A DNA stretch of 9,023 nucleotides from Planctomycetaceae bacterium (lineage in GTDB: Bacteria; Planctomycetota; Planctomycetia; Pirellulales; UBA1268). How positions within the stretch are numbered: position 1 is the stretch's first letter; every line of letters starts with the position of its first letter. Of the stretch, positions 1 through 6,734 are shown in pieces. Below the pieces are notes generated by a model. The model saw only the letters and a list, made by a program, of their open reading frames with translations. It ran no database searches and was not told the origin of the DNA. The translations under genes were made by a program, and so were the position numbers. The stretch lies in contig SXWC01000142.1 of assembly GCA_005789975.1 (NCBI GenBank), positions 1 through 9,023 of the forward strand. The letters are read 5' to 3'.

Positions 1-928
1 CGATGAAGGGCAGGCCACGTTGGGCGGCCTGGCGTCGTGAATGGGCTCCGATCAGCACATTTTCCAGCACACTCATGTTGCCGAAGACGCGGCCGTGCTG
101 GAAGGTGCGTGCGATTCCCGCCAGGGCGACCACATGGACCGCCCGCCGACCGCGATTCCAGACCGTGAGGGTGCCCGCCGTGCCCAGCAGCAGGCCGAAC
201 AACAGGCCCCCGATCCCCCGCCATCGGATCCGTGACTTGCCGGCGGCGAGGCGGTCGAGCACCTCCTCCTTGATGGCGAGCTTCTCGGGGGTCGACGTGG
301 TGCCGGTCCGCTCGGAATCGGTCGCGTCAGGAATCGTCCCGGGGCCGACGCGTCGGGCGGTGACGGCGGCCTGCAACTCGTTGCGGACGGCCCGGGCCTC
401 GTCCAGGTGCCGCTTGATGGCGAGCACGTCGGAACCGTCGGCGCTGACCACCCGCCACTTGCCCGCCATCTGATCGATGGCGAGTTCGGCCCGGAAATAG
501 CCTTGAAGGCGGTCGATGGCGCCCGCGACGGTGAATGGCTCACCCGTGATCATGCCCCGCTTCACGACCGCCATCCAGAGCCGATCCACGTCGACGGCCG
601 CGGCCGCGAAGAGCAGGCCGGTGAGCAGGCCGAGGCAGAGCGCCGACCAGAAGACCCCCGGAGTGAACGTCCGCTCGAGCCGTCTTCCCATGAACCGCAC
701 CGTGCCGCCGGTCGGCTCGTAGATGCCGCTGATGCAGTTGAAGGCCGTCGTAGTCCCGGCGCCATTGGGGCCGATGACCGACACGACGGTGCCCGCCGGG
801 ACCTCCAGGTCGAGCTCGGAGACGGCCACGAGCCCGCCGAACCTGATGGTGAGACGATCCACGTCGAGCAGCGGCGTCGCACCGATCGGCGGCGTCGGGG
901 TCGGAGTACCGGTGCCTGCGCGACTCAT
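1..928 (-). CDS. livG: LivG-like ABC transporter ATP-binding protein with a membrane-type insertion (partial, C-terminus beyond left edge)
   Basis: This is the ATPase subunit of a branched-chain amino-acid importer acting on the cytoplasmic face of the LivH/LivM channel. I translated 309 codons without a stop; the frame runs off the left edge. Visible in order: a Thr/Pro-rich N-terminus (6-19), the A-loop/beta region with RFGGLVAV (29-36), Walker A GPNGAGTTT (53-61), FNCISGIYEPTGGTV (63-77) typical of LivG, a long insertion (about 85-269), then the Q-loop region ARTFQHGRVFGNMSVLENVLIG-like (273-294, Gln277). The signature motif, Walker B and H-loop lie outside the window. Two oddities: Walker A has Thr59 (codon ACT) instead of the nearly invariant Lys, and Walker A to Q-loop spans about 218 residues against roughly 47 in E. 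coli LivG. The start is fixed by the ATGA overlap with livM and a GAGGAG site 5 bases upstream. Family assignment is firm; whether it hydrolyses ATP is open. Confidence 0.9.
   Translation of the reverse strand, partial: MSRAGTGTPTPTPPIGATPLLDVDRLTIRFGGLVAVSELDLEVPAGTVVSVIGPNGAGTTTAFNCISGIYEPTGGTVRFMGRRLERTFTPGVFWSALCLGLLTGLLFAAAAVDVDRLWMAVVKRGMITGEPFTVAGAIDRLQGYFRAELAIDQMAGKWRVVSADGSDVLAIKRHLDEARAVRNELQAAVTARRVGPGTIPDATDSERTGTTSTPEKLAIKEEVLDRLAAGKSRIRWRGIGGLLFGLLLGTAGTLTVWNRGRRAVHVVALAGIARTFQHGRVFGNMSVLENVLIGAHSRRQAAQRGLPFI
122..676 (-). other. insertion inside the LivG ATPase domain: two hydrophobic segments flanking a charged loop
   Basis: These bases encode about residues 85-269 of the LivG-like protein and have no counterpart in ordinary LivG, where this stretch is some 12-15 residues. 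The first hydrophobic segment is about 92-112 (starts VFWSALCLGLL, ends in an Ala run). A mixed, partly helical loop of about 124 residues follows. The second hydrophobic segment is about 238-257 (RGIGGLLFGLLLGTAG). Arginines flank the hairpin on its outer ends (R82, R83, R86 before; R259, R261, R262 after). If both segments cross the membrane, the ATPase halves would stay cytoplasmic and the loop would face outward. The loop also ends in basic residues (R233, R235, R237), so the topology is not certain. I recognise no known domain in the loop. The frame stays open and in the same codon style as the rest of the gene. Confidence 0.8.
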
Positions 929-2040
929 GAATGCTCCTCGTGGAGTTCGGCGGCCATCCGCCGTGAGGGAACCAGGCCCTCCGGCCGGTACCGCATCACG
1001 AGCACGAGCGCCAGGCCGAAGATCGCCAGCCGCCAGCCGCTGAACGAGAGCAGGCTCGAGCCCGACGGATTGATGTTCCACTGCTGGATCGCCGAGTCGG
1101 CCCATGGCGCCAACACGGTGTCGAAGCCCACGAGCAGCGCCACGCCGAGCAGCGTGCCGGGGATGCTGCCGAGGCCGCCGAGGATCACCGCACAGAGCAC
1201 CATGATCGAGCGGTTGAAGTCATACGCGTTGGGATCGGCCGTGGTCGAGAGGCTGGCCGCATAGAGGCAGCCCGCCAGGCCGGCGACGGCCGACGACATC
1301 GCGAAGGCGGAGAGCTTGACGCGGGTCGCGGCGATCCCCATCGCCGAGGCCGCGAGCTCGTCCTCGCGGACGGCCACCCACGCCCTGCCCAGCCGCGACT
1401 GCTCGAGCCGCCGCATCGCCACCACCACCCCGGCGAGCGCCGCGAGGGCGAGGTAATAGAACCATCGGGGATCGATCGCAAACGCGAGCCCGAGGTCGGT
1501 GCCGCCGATCACCACGCCCGCTCCGGGCGGCGGCACGGGATTGAGGCCCTTCATGCCTCCCGTGATCTGCTCCAGATTACGGAGCGTCACCTTCACCACC
1601 TCACCGAATCCGAGCGTGACGATCGCGAGATAATCACCCCGCAGCCGCAGCGTCGGTGCGCCGAGGGCCAGGCCGATCGCGGCCGACGCGAGCACGCTCA
1701 CGGCCGCGGCCGTGGCGAACCGCATCTGAAACGGATACATCGGCACCGTCAGGATGGCGAACACATAGGCCCCGATCCCGAAAAAGGCGGCGATCCCGAG
1801 GTGAACGAGCCCCGTGTAACCGACCATCACGTTGAGGCCCAGCGCGAGAATGCAGTAGATGAAGAGGGTTGTCACCTGGCCCCCGAGGGCGCCGCCAAGC
1901 GCGGGCACGACCAGCGGGGCGACCGCGAACACGACCAGCGCCACCAGCTCCCACCGCTCGCGGATGAACGCCGACACGCGCTCGCGGAGCGGCACCGCCC
2001 CGGTCGCGTCGCTGATGCCACTGAGGCGCTCGTTCTCCAT
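925..2040 (-). CDS. livM: LivM-type branched-chain amino-acid ABC transporter permease
   Basis: One of the two inner-membrane permease subunits of the Liv/HAAT importer, pairing with LivH. With the chosen start it is 371 residues, normal for the family once its soluble N-terminal 30 residues are allowed for. It has many hydrophobic segments (first at about 32-53). Family landmarks: the GLNVMVGYTGLVHLGIAAFF stretch (68-87), LRLRGDYLAIVTLGFGE (131-147), the cytoplasmic loop REDELAASAMGI (225-236) that contacts the ATPases, AVILGGLGSIPGTLLG (284-299) and the C-terminal RYRPEGL (350-356). The ATG at 2040 shares one base with the livH stop and has an AAGGAG site. A GTG at 2133 would extend the frame by 31 residues, but these would overlap livH and look like out-of-frame Arg/Pro-rich shadow sequence, so I rejected it. 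Its end overlaps the livG start by 4 bases. Confidence 0.95.
   Translation of the reverse strand: MENERLSGISDATGAVPLRERVSAFIRERWELVALVVFAVAPLVVPALGGALGGQVTTLFIYCILALGLNVMVGYTGLVHLGIAAFFGIGAYVFAILTVPMYPFQMRFATAAAVSVLASAAIGLALGAPTLRLRGDYLAIVTLGFGEVVKVTLRNLEQITGGMKGLNPVPPPGAGVVIGGTDLGLAFAIDPRWFYYLALAALAGVVVAMRRLEQSRLGRAWVAVREDELAASAMGIAATRVKLSAFAMSSAVAGLAGCLYAASLSTTADPNAYDFNRSIMVLCAVILGGLGSIPGTLLGVALLVGFDTVLAPWADSAIQQWNINPSGSSLLSFSGWRLAIFGLALVLVMRYRPEGLVPSRRMAAELHEEHS
934..939 (-). promoter_or_regulatory. ribosome binding site of livG
   Basis: The minus strand reads GAGGAG followed by CATTC and the ATG at 928-926. This is a strong Shine-Dalgarno match with 5-base spacing, lying within the last codons of livM. 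It supports the ATGA-overlap start and translational coupling. Confidence 0.75.
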
Positions 2041-2951
2041 CACACCTTCTCCTTCGTGCCCCGGCCCAACAGGCCCTCGGGGCGGAACACGAGGATCACG
2101 ATGAGGATCGCGAACACGATCGCACCGGTCCACCGCTCCCCGACGTAGGCGCTCGACAGCGACCTGACGAGGCCGATCACCAGCCCGCCCACGACGGCGC
2201 CGGGGATGCTGCCGATCCCGCCGAGCACCGCGGCCGTGAACGCGTAAAGCCCGTTCTGGAAGCCCATCTGGAAACTGATGGTGTTGATGTAGAGGCCGTA
2301 GATCACACTCGCCGCGCCCCCCAGGAAGCCCCCCACGAAGAACGTGAAGGCGATCACCCGGTCGACGTCGATGCCCACCAGCGCCGCCGCGGTGGGATCC
2401 TGCGAAACGGCCCGCATCGCCTTTCCGAGTCGGGTCGACTTCACGAGCAGGGACAGCCCGATCATCAGCGGGATCACCACCACCAGCACGAGCAGATCCT
2501 TCGCCGTGAACTGCAGCCCCTCGCCGGCGAGCAGATTCGCCGGCGGCAGCAGCTCGGGAAAGGACCGGTCCGACGGACCGAGCCAGAAGAGCCCGAGGTT
2601 CATGAAGATGAAGGAGACACCGATCGCCGAAACGAGGGGCGCCAGTTTCGGGGCGTTACGGAGCGGGCGGTAGACGATCCGGTCGACCGCCACGTTGAGC
2701 CCGCCGCAGAACAGGCCGCAGAGCAGCACCAACAGCACCACGCCGACCCAGGTCGTCACCATGCCGCCTCCGGCGAGGCCGAAGGCCGACACCAATGTCA
2801 GCGCGAGGCAGGCGCCCAGCATGATCAGGTCGCCGTGGGCGAAGTTGATCAGGCGGATGATGCCGTAGACCATCGTGTAGCCGAGCGCCACCAGCGCAAC
2901 GAGGGCGCCGTTGGTGATCCCGATCAGGCATTGCTGGAGGAAAAACTGCAT
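2040..2951 (-). CDS. livH: LivH-type branched-chain amino-acid ABC transporter permease
   Basis: Inner-membrane permease subunit that forms the translocation path with LivM. At 303 residues it is close to E. coli LivH (308). It has about eight hydrophobic segments starting at residue 9. Diagnostic stretches are GYTMVYGIIRLINFAHGDLI (24-43), VYRPLRNAPKLAPLVSAIG in the first third, the coupling loop around VSQDPTAAALVGIDVDRVIA, and AFTAAVLGGIGSIPGAVVGG near residues 240-258; the protein ends with FRPEGLLGRGTKEKV. These match the LivH family along the whole length with no damage. The ATG lies 9 bases behind the livK stop, and a weak GAGG overlapping that stop codon can serve as ribosome binding site, so translation is probably coupled to livK. 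Substrate cannot be read from the permease; branched-chain amino acids are the family default. Confidence 0.95.
   Translation of the reverse strand: MQFFLQQCLIGITNGALVALVALGYTMVYGIIRLINFAHGDLIMLGACLALTLVSAFGLAGGGMVTTWVGVVLLVLLCGLFCGGLNVAVDRIVYRPLRNAPKLAPLVSAIGVSFIFMNLGLFWLGPSDRSFPELLPPANLLAGEGLQFTAKDLLVLVVVIPLMIGLSLLVKSTRLGKAMRAVSQDPTAAALVGIDVDRVIAFTFFVGGFLGGAASVIYGLYINTISFQMGFQNGLYAFTAAVLGGIGSIPGAVVGGLVIGLVRSLSSAYVGERWTGAIVFAILIVILVFRPEGLLGRGTKEKV
2049..2054 (-). promoter_or_regulatory. ribosome binding site of livM
   Basis: The minus strand carries AAGGAG eight bases before the ATG at 2040-2038, inside the last codons of livH. It decides in favour of this start over the upstream GTG at 2133. 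Confidence 0.75.
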
Positions 2952-2960
2952 GGTTCCGCC

Positions 2961-4196
2961 TCAGGGCGCGACGTCCCCCCCCTCCTCCGCGCTTCCTCCG
3001 GCGTCAAGGATCTCCTCGAAGCGAAACTCCCCGTCCCTGACGACGCTCACCGTCAGCGTCCGCATCGTCGTGTCGCCGTTTTGGTCGAACCCCCAACGTC
3101 CAAGCGCGCCGTCGAAATCGCGGATCGCCAGGGCCTTGTCGGTGATCGCCCGGCGGTCCTTCGTGCCCGCCTCGCGGATCGCACGCAGGGCCACGCAGGC
3201 AGCCTCGTAGCCGTAGACGGCATAGGCCTCCGGCAGTTCACCATACTTGCTGCGGTAGCGGTCCACGAACTCGCCCCCCTTGCCGGTCAGCTTGTCGGGA
3301 GGCAGCCCGCCGAAGGTCACGAAGCACCGCCCCTCGAGATTCGGGGCGCCGGCGGAGTCGATGAAGACCTGCTCACGGCAGCCGTCGGGCACCATGAAGA
3401 GGGCGGTGATTCCGGCACTGACCATGTCCTTGGCGAGTTGGCCGCCCTTGCTCTGCGTCGTGCCGCCGAAGTAGACGAGATCCGGATTGGCCGCCTTCAC
3501 GCTCGCCATCAGCGACTTGAACTCCTGCGCCTTGGCGTCGATCGAATCATGGCCGAGCACCTCGATGCCGATTTCGCGACACCGCTCTTCGAAGAGGTCG
3601 GCAAGACCCTTTCCGTAGACTTCGTTGTCGTCGAGGATGGAAACGCGTTTCACGCCGCGTTTCTTCGCCCAGTCGGCCGAGAGGGGCCCCTGCAGGTCGT
3701 CGGCCGGCACCACCCGCACGTAGTTGAGGCGGCCCGTCGGCCGGTAGACGCTCGGCTCGCCCGGCGCTCCAAGACCCGGCTTCGTCAGGCCCACGGCCGT
3801 GTTGGCCGGCGACACCATCAGCAGGTCGCCGAGGTTCAGGATCGGCATCGACACCTTGGCGGCCCCGGAGTTGAACGTGCCGATGTAGGCCACCACGTCG
3901 GGATCCTGAAGCGCCCGGCGGGCGTTGGCCGCCTCGGCCTCGCTCGTCCACTGCCCGGCCGCGGCGGTCGAGTCGTCGAGATCGAGATATTCGATCCTGA
4001 ACGGACCCACCTTCCCGTCGGCCTCCTCGACGGCCATGCGGATGCCTCGGACGATGGTGTCGGACTGCTGCTTGGCGCTGCCGGTCCGGGGCAGGCTCGA
4101 CACGATCTTCACGAGCGTCGGATCGGCTGGACGGCATCCGGCCACCGCCAGGAGGCAGGCCACGACCGTCCAGGAGGTGGTTTTCCGGGAAATCAT
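2961..4196 (-). CDS. livK: LivK/LivJ-like branched-chain amino-acid-binding lipoprotein
   Basis: Periplasmic binding component (receptor-family ligand-binding, Peripla_BP_6 type) of the importer encoded behind it. It is 411 residues. The N-terminus has a basic start (R4, K5), a hydrophobic core and a lipobox VAGC with Cys21, so the mature protein should be lipid-anchored instead of soluble as in E. coli LivJ/LivK. The mature part shows the expected two-lobe pattern: IVSSLPRTGSAKQQSDTIVRG near the start, GTFNSGAAKVSMPILN and LMVSPANTAVGLTKPG in lobe one, RVSILDDNEVYGKGLADLF at the hinge/lobe two, then NPDLVYFGGTTQSKGGQLAK and AYAVYGYEAACVALRAI. The C-terminus is acidic and Gly-rich. It is first in the transporter cassette and starts 33 bases after rlmKL, so it may be read from the rlmKL promoter, from its own promoter, or both. 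Related proteins bind Leu/Ile/Val, other amino acids, amides or urea, so the ligand is unproven. Confidence 0.92.
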   Translation of the reverse strand: MISRKTTSWTVVACLLAVAGCRPADPTLVKIVSSLPRTGSAKQQSDTIVRGIRMAVEEADGKVGPFRIEYLDLDDSTAAAGQWTSEAEAANARRALQDPDVVAYIGTFNSGAAKVSMPILNLGDLLMVSPANTAVGLTKPGLGAPGEPSVYRPTGRLNYVRVVPADDLQGPLSADWAKKRGVKRVSILDDNEVYGKGLADLFEERCREIGIEVLGHDSIDAKAQEFKSLMASVKAANPDLVYFGGTTQSKGGQLAKDMVSAGITALFMVPDGCREQVFIDSAGAPNLEGRCFVTFGGLPPDKLTGKGGEFVDRYRSKYGELPEAYAVYGYEAACVALRAIREAGTKDRRAITDKALAIRDFDGALGRWGFDQNGDTTMRTLTVSVVRDGEFRFEEILDAGGSAEEGGDVAP

Positions 4197-4203
4197 GGGC
4201 CTG

Positions 4204-4233
4204 AATGTATGAGTCGGGGCAAAACCGCGTCAA
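4204..4233 (-). promoter_or_regulatory. possible sigma-70-like promoter before livK
   Basis: On the minus strand TTGACG (4233-4228, overlapping the rlmKL stop codon) is followed after 18 bases by TACATT (4209-4204). The match is 5/6 and 4/6 to the E. coli consensus. The -10 box ends only 7 bases before the livK ATG, so a transcript from it would be leaderless or nearly so. No clear Shine-Dalgarno precedes livK, which fits but does not prove this. Consensus elements in this host are unknown, and such matches occur by chance. Confidence 0.25.
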
Positions 4234-6590
4234 ACCGGCGGCTTCGCCACCATCCGCCAGGCACGATGGATCCGCTCGTTGCGAAAATCCTCCGGGATCG
4301 TCCGGTTGGTGATCTCGCGGATCGAGTAGAGCGGCGCGAGCCGATCACTGGCGAAGTGAAACCGCCGGAAGTTGGTCGAGAAGAAGACGACGCCGCCCGG
4401 CGAGAGATTCCGCGCGACCAGTTCGAGGAGTTCCGCATGATCGCGTTCGATGTCCCATGGAGTTTCGCTCTTCGCCGACCGGGAAAACGTCGGCGGATCG
4501 ACGACGACCAGATCGAAGGGAGACTCACCGCGGCGGGCGCGGTGCTCGAGAAACGCACGGGCCTCGTCCCGCACGACCCGGTCCCTGCCGGCGTCCTTGA
4601 AGCCGTTGCGCGAGAGGTTCGTCCGCGTCCAGTCGAGATAGGTGTTTGACAGATCGACGCTCGTCGTCTCGATCGCACCGCCGGCGGCGGCATAGGCCGA
4701 GAAACTTCCCGTGTAGCAGAAGAGATTGAGAAATCGCTTCCCAGACGCCTCTTCGCGGACCAGCGCCCGCGTCTGCCGGTGGTCGAGAAAGAGCCCCGTG
4801 TCGAGGTAGTCGGACAGATTGACCTCGAACTCGAGCCCTCCCTCCTTCACGGCGAGCACCGCCCGGCGGGCATCGACCTTCTCGTACTGGCCGCCGTCCC
4901 GCTGCCGCTTTCGCACCTTCAGGAACACCTGGTTCGCGGGCACGCCCAACTCGGCCGCCGCCGCCTCGACCATGCGGTCGAGCCAGACCTCGTGCTCGAT
5001 GTCGGTTCGCTCGTGCGGCCGGTCGTACTCGGCGGCATGCAGCCAGCCGGCATACCAATCGATCACCAGCGGGATCTCGGGGATGTCGCGGTCATACACC
5101 CGGAAGGCTTCGATGCCCTGACGGCGGGCCCACTTCGAGAGATGCTTGTATCTCTTGGCGAGACGCCGGCGGAAGTCACCGATCTGGTCGGCGGTGGTGC
5201 GACCGCGGGGCCAACTGGGGTTCGGGGGATCTGCCGCGCCATCGGCGGCGGCGTCCGGGAGGGCGGCGTCCGGGATGGCCGCGTCGGGCACGCCGCCGTG
5301 GGCCGCGGGGGCTTCCGCCTCGGGAGGCCGCGGCACGGCCCGCTCCCGGATCTCCACCTCGAGCAACCGGCAGGCGATCGGGCCGTTCATCAGGGCGACG
5401 CGGTGCGCGGGCCGCAGGCCGAGGTGGGTCGCCGCAGGGCTGTCGGCGGCGAGGATCGCGGCCCGCCAGCCGCCGCAATGGGCCACGAGCCAGTCACCGA
5501 GACGGCGAAACAGCGCGCCGGCGCGGGGCAGCGGGAGCCGCTCGCCGTAAGGTGGATTGGTGGCCACGAGGCCGGCGGCGGAAGCGGGCCCCGCCTGCTC
5601 GAAATGCTTCTGCTCGATCGTGATGAAGTCCGCCACACCTGCCGCCGCGGCGCAGGCCCGCGCCGCCTCGACGGCCCGTGGATCGAGATCGCTCATGGCG
5701 AAGGCCTGCCGCGGCGGCTGGACCGCGGCCTCGGCTTGTGCCACGAGCCGGTCGGCGAGAACCTTGTCACAGTCACGAAACCTGAAGAAGCCATGCCCCT
5801 TGCGTCGCGCCCGCCAGAGGCCCGGCGGCATTCCCGCGGCGATCGTCGCCCCCTCGATCACCAGCGTGCCGGAGACGCACAGCGGATCGAGCAGCGCTGC
5901 CGGCTCCACCCGCTCGCCCGCGGCGGCCCCCGGCCGCCACCACCCCGCGATCGCGAGGATCCCGGCGGCGAGCACCTCGGAAAGCGGCGCCTCGACCTCG
6001 CCCATCCGCCAGCCCCGCTGGTGGAGCGACCGGCCGGCCGCGTCCCGGAAGATCGTGGCCACGTCCCCCACGAGGTGGAGTGCGAGGCGGAGGGTCGCCC
6101 CGCGGAGTTGCACGCTCGGTCTCCTGCCGCTGGGCGTTCGCAGCTGGTCCACGACCGCATCCTTGACGATCTGGGCCGCATAGAGCGAGTGCGTCAGGAA
6201 CGTGTCGTGGATCGCCGCATCGACGCGGAGCGTATCGGAGACCTTGAGCTGCTCGGTCCAGTCGATCTCCTGCATCGCCCGATAGAGGCTCTCGGGGGAA
6301 TCGACGCGAAACCGCCCGAGTGGCTCGAGGACCCGAATCGCCGTGCGGCACTCGAGCACCGCGCGGTAGAGCGTCTCGCGTTCGCGGCCCGGCTCCCCGG
6401 CGAACTCGACGGTTCGCCGGCCGACCCGGAAATCCACGGCACCGAGGGCCTCGAGCTCCCGTACGAGCACCCACTCGAGCCCCTCGAGCGTCCGCGCCGT
6501 GAGCCGCGGCGGCTCGTCGATGGAGGGCGCGGGGAGCGGCCGGGGAGAAGCCGGGACAGGGGGGAAAGATGGTGCTCGCATGGCTTTCAC
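4230..6590 (-). CDS. rlmL: bifunctional 23S rRNA methyltransferase RlmKL (m2G2445 / m7G2069)
   Basis: SAM-dependent enzyme modifying two guanines of 23S rRNA (E. coli numbering G2445 by the RlmL half, G2069 by the RlmK half) during 50S assembly in the cytoplasm. It has 786 residues against 702 in E. coli. The difference is a Pro-rich N-terminal tail (about 1-28) and an Ala/Pro-rich linker (about 417-460). Order: ferredoxin-like/THUMP region (29-180, with TARTLEGLEWVLVRELEALG at 31-50), RlmL Rossmann domain with motif I DPLCVSGTLVIEGA (235-248) and catalytic NPPYGERL (345-352), then RlmK with DYLDTGLFLDHR (594-605), motif I NLFCYTGSFSAYAAAGG (622-638) and DPPTFSRSAK (698-707). Val239 replaces the usual first Gly of the RlmL motif I (DPMCGSGT in E. 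coli). The first possible start is the GTG at 6590; an ATG three codons in (6581) is equally plausible, and neither has a strong ribosome binding site. It is divergent from the sulfotransferase gene and leads into livK. Confidence 0.95.
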   Translation of the reverse strand: MKAMRAPSFPPVPASPRPLPAPSIDEPPRLTARTLEGLEWVLVRELEALGAVDFRVGRRTVEFAGEPGRERETLYRAVLECRTAIRVLEPLGRFRVDSPESLYRAMQEIDWTEQLKVSDTLRVDAAIHDTFLTHSLYAAQIVKDAVVDQLRTPSGRRPSVQLRGATLRLALHLVGDVATIFRDAAGRSLHQRGWRMGEVEAPLSEVLAAGILAIAGWWRPGAAAGERVEPAALLDPLCVSGTLVIEGATIAAGMPPGLWRARRKGHGFFRFRDCDKVLADRLVAQAEAAVQPPRQAFAMSDLDPRAVEAARACAAAAGVADFITIEQKHFEQAGPASAAGLVATNPPYGERLPLPRAGALFRRLGDWLVAHCGGWRAAILAADSPAATHLGLRPAHRVALMNGPIACRLLEVEIRERAVPRPPEAEAPAAHGGVPDAAIPDAALPDAAADGAADPPNPSWPRGRTTADQIGDFRRRLAKRYKHLSKWARRQGIEAFRVYDRDIPEIPLVIDWYAGWLHAAEYDRPHERTDIEHEVWLDRMVEAAAAELGVPANQVFLKVRKRQRDGGQYEKVDARRAVLAVKEGGLEFEVNLSDYLDTGLFLDHRQTRALVREEASGKRFLNLFCYTGSFSAYAAAGGAIETTSVDLSNTYLDWTRTNLSRNGFKDAGRDRVVRDEARAFLEHRARRGESPFDLVVVDPPTFSRSAKSETPWDIERDHAELLELVARNLSPGGVVFFSTNFRRFHFASDRLAPLYSIREITNRTIPEDFRNERIHRAWRMVAKPPV
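5251..5295 (-). repeat. three 15-base tandem units in the RlmL-RlmK linker
   Basis: Three adjacent 15-base units begin at 5251, 5266 and 5281 (gcgtccggga plus five bases; the third is diverged). In frame they encode PDAAI / PDAAL / PDAA-type steps at about residues 434-447 of RlmKL. This is a low-complexity flexible linker between the two enzyme halves and probably grew by replication slippage. Confidence 0.7.
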
Positions 6591-6734
6591 CGACTCTACC
6601 CGCGGCAGACCGCGACGGCCATGACGACGCCTGCCCCGGCATCATTCCGCTTGCCTCGCGAGTCGCCGGGACGCTAAGACCGGCACTCCAGGACCGCACG
6701 GCGGTGCAGACCGCTCCCCCACGAACTCCCTGCC
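6591..6734. promoter_or_regulatory. divergent intergenic region between rlmKL and the sulfotransferase gene
   Basis: These 144 bases separate two divergent genes, so both promoters should lie here. I found no convincing -35/-10 pair on either strand. The best plus-strand candidate, TTGCCT at 6653 with an 18-base spacer to TAAGAC, is weak. No clear operator repeat or Shine-Dalgarno precedes either start. Confidence 0.35.

Noticed and set aside
73..882. Several overlapping 100-150 codon minus-strand frames that could suggest livG is broken
   Set aside because: Translating the frame from the ATG at 928 gives an uninterrupted protein to the left edge with LivG motifs at both ends. The other frames are shadows, so there is no frameshift in the visible part.
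407..1264. Plus-strand open frame of 285 codons antisense to livG and livM
   Set aside because: It spans the overlap of two real minus-strand genes, and its product is charged low-complexity sequence without motifs.
2041..2133. Upstream GTG start for livM that would add 31 residues
   Set aside because: It would overlap livH by over 90 bases and add Arg/Pro-rich residues foreign to the family. The ATG at 2040 has a good AAGGAG site.
2835..4649. Plus-strand open frame of 604 codons antisense to livK and the end of rlmKL
   Set aside because: It lies opposite well-recognised genes, has low-complexity Arg/His/Asp/Gly-rich composition and no recognisable motif. Long antisense frames are expected in GC-rich DNA.
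4779..6677. Plus-strand open frame of 632 codons antisense to rlmKL
   Set aside because: It is the mirror of the RlmKL codons, rich in Arg, Gly, Pro and His with no domain; a compositional shadow.
6690..6712. Small inverted repeat near gcacggcggtgc before the sulfotransferase gene
   Set aside because: The stem is only four pairs, within chance expectation for GC-rich DNA.
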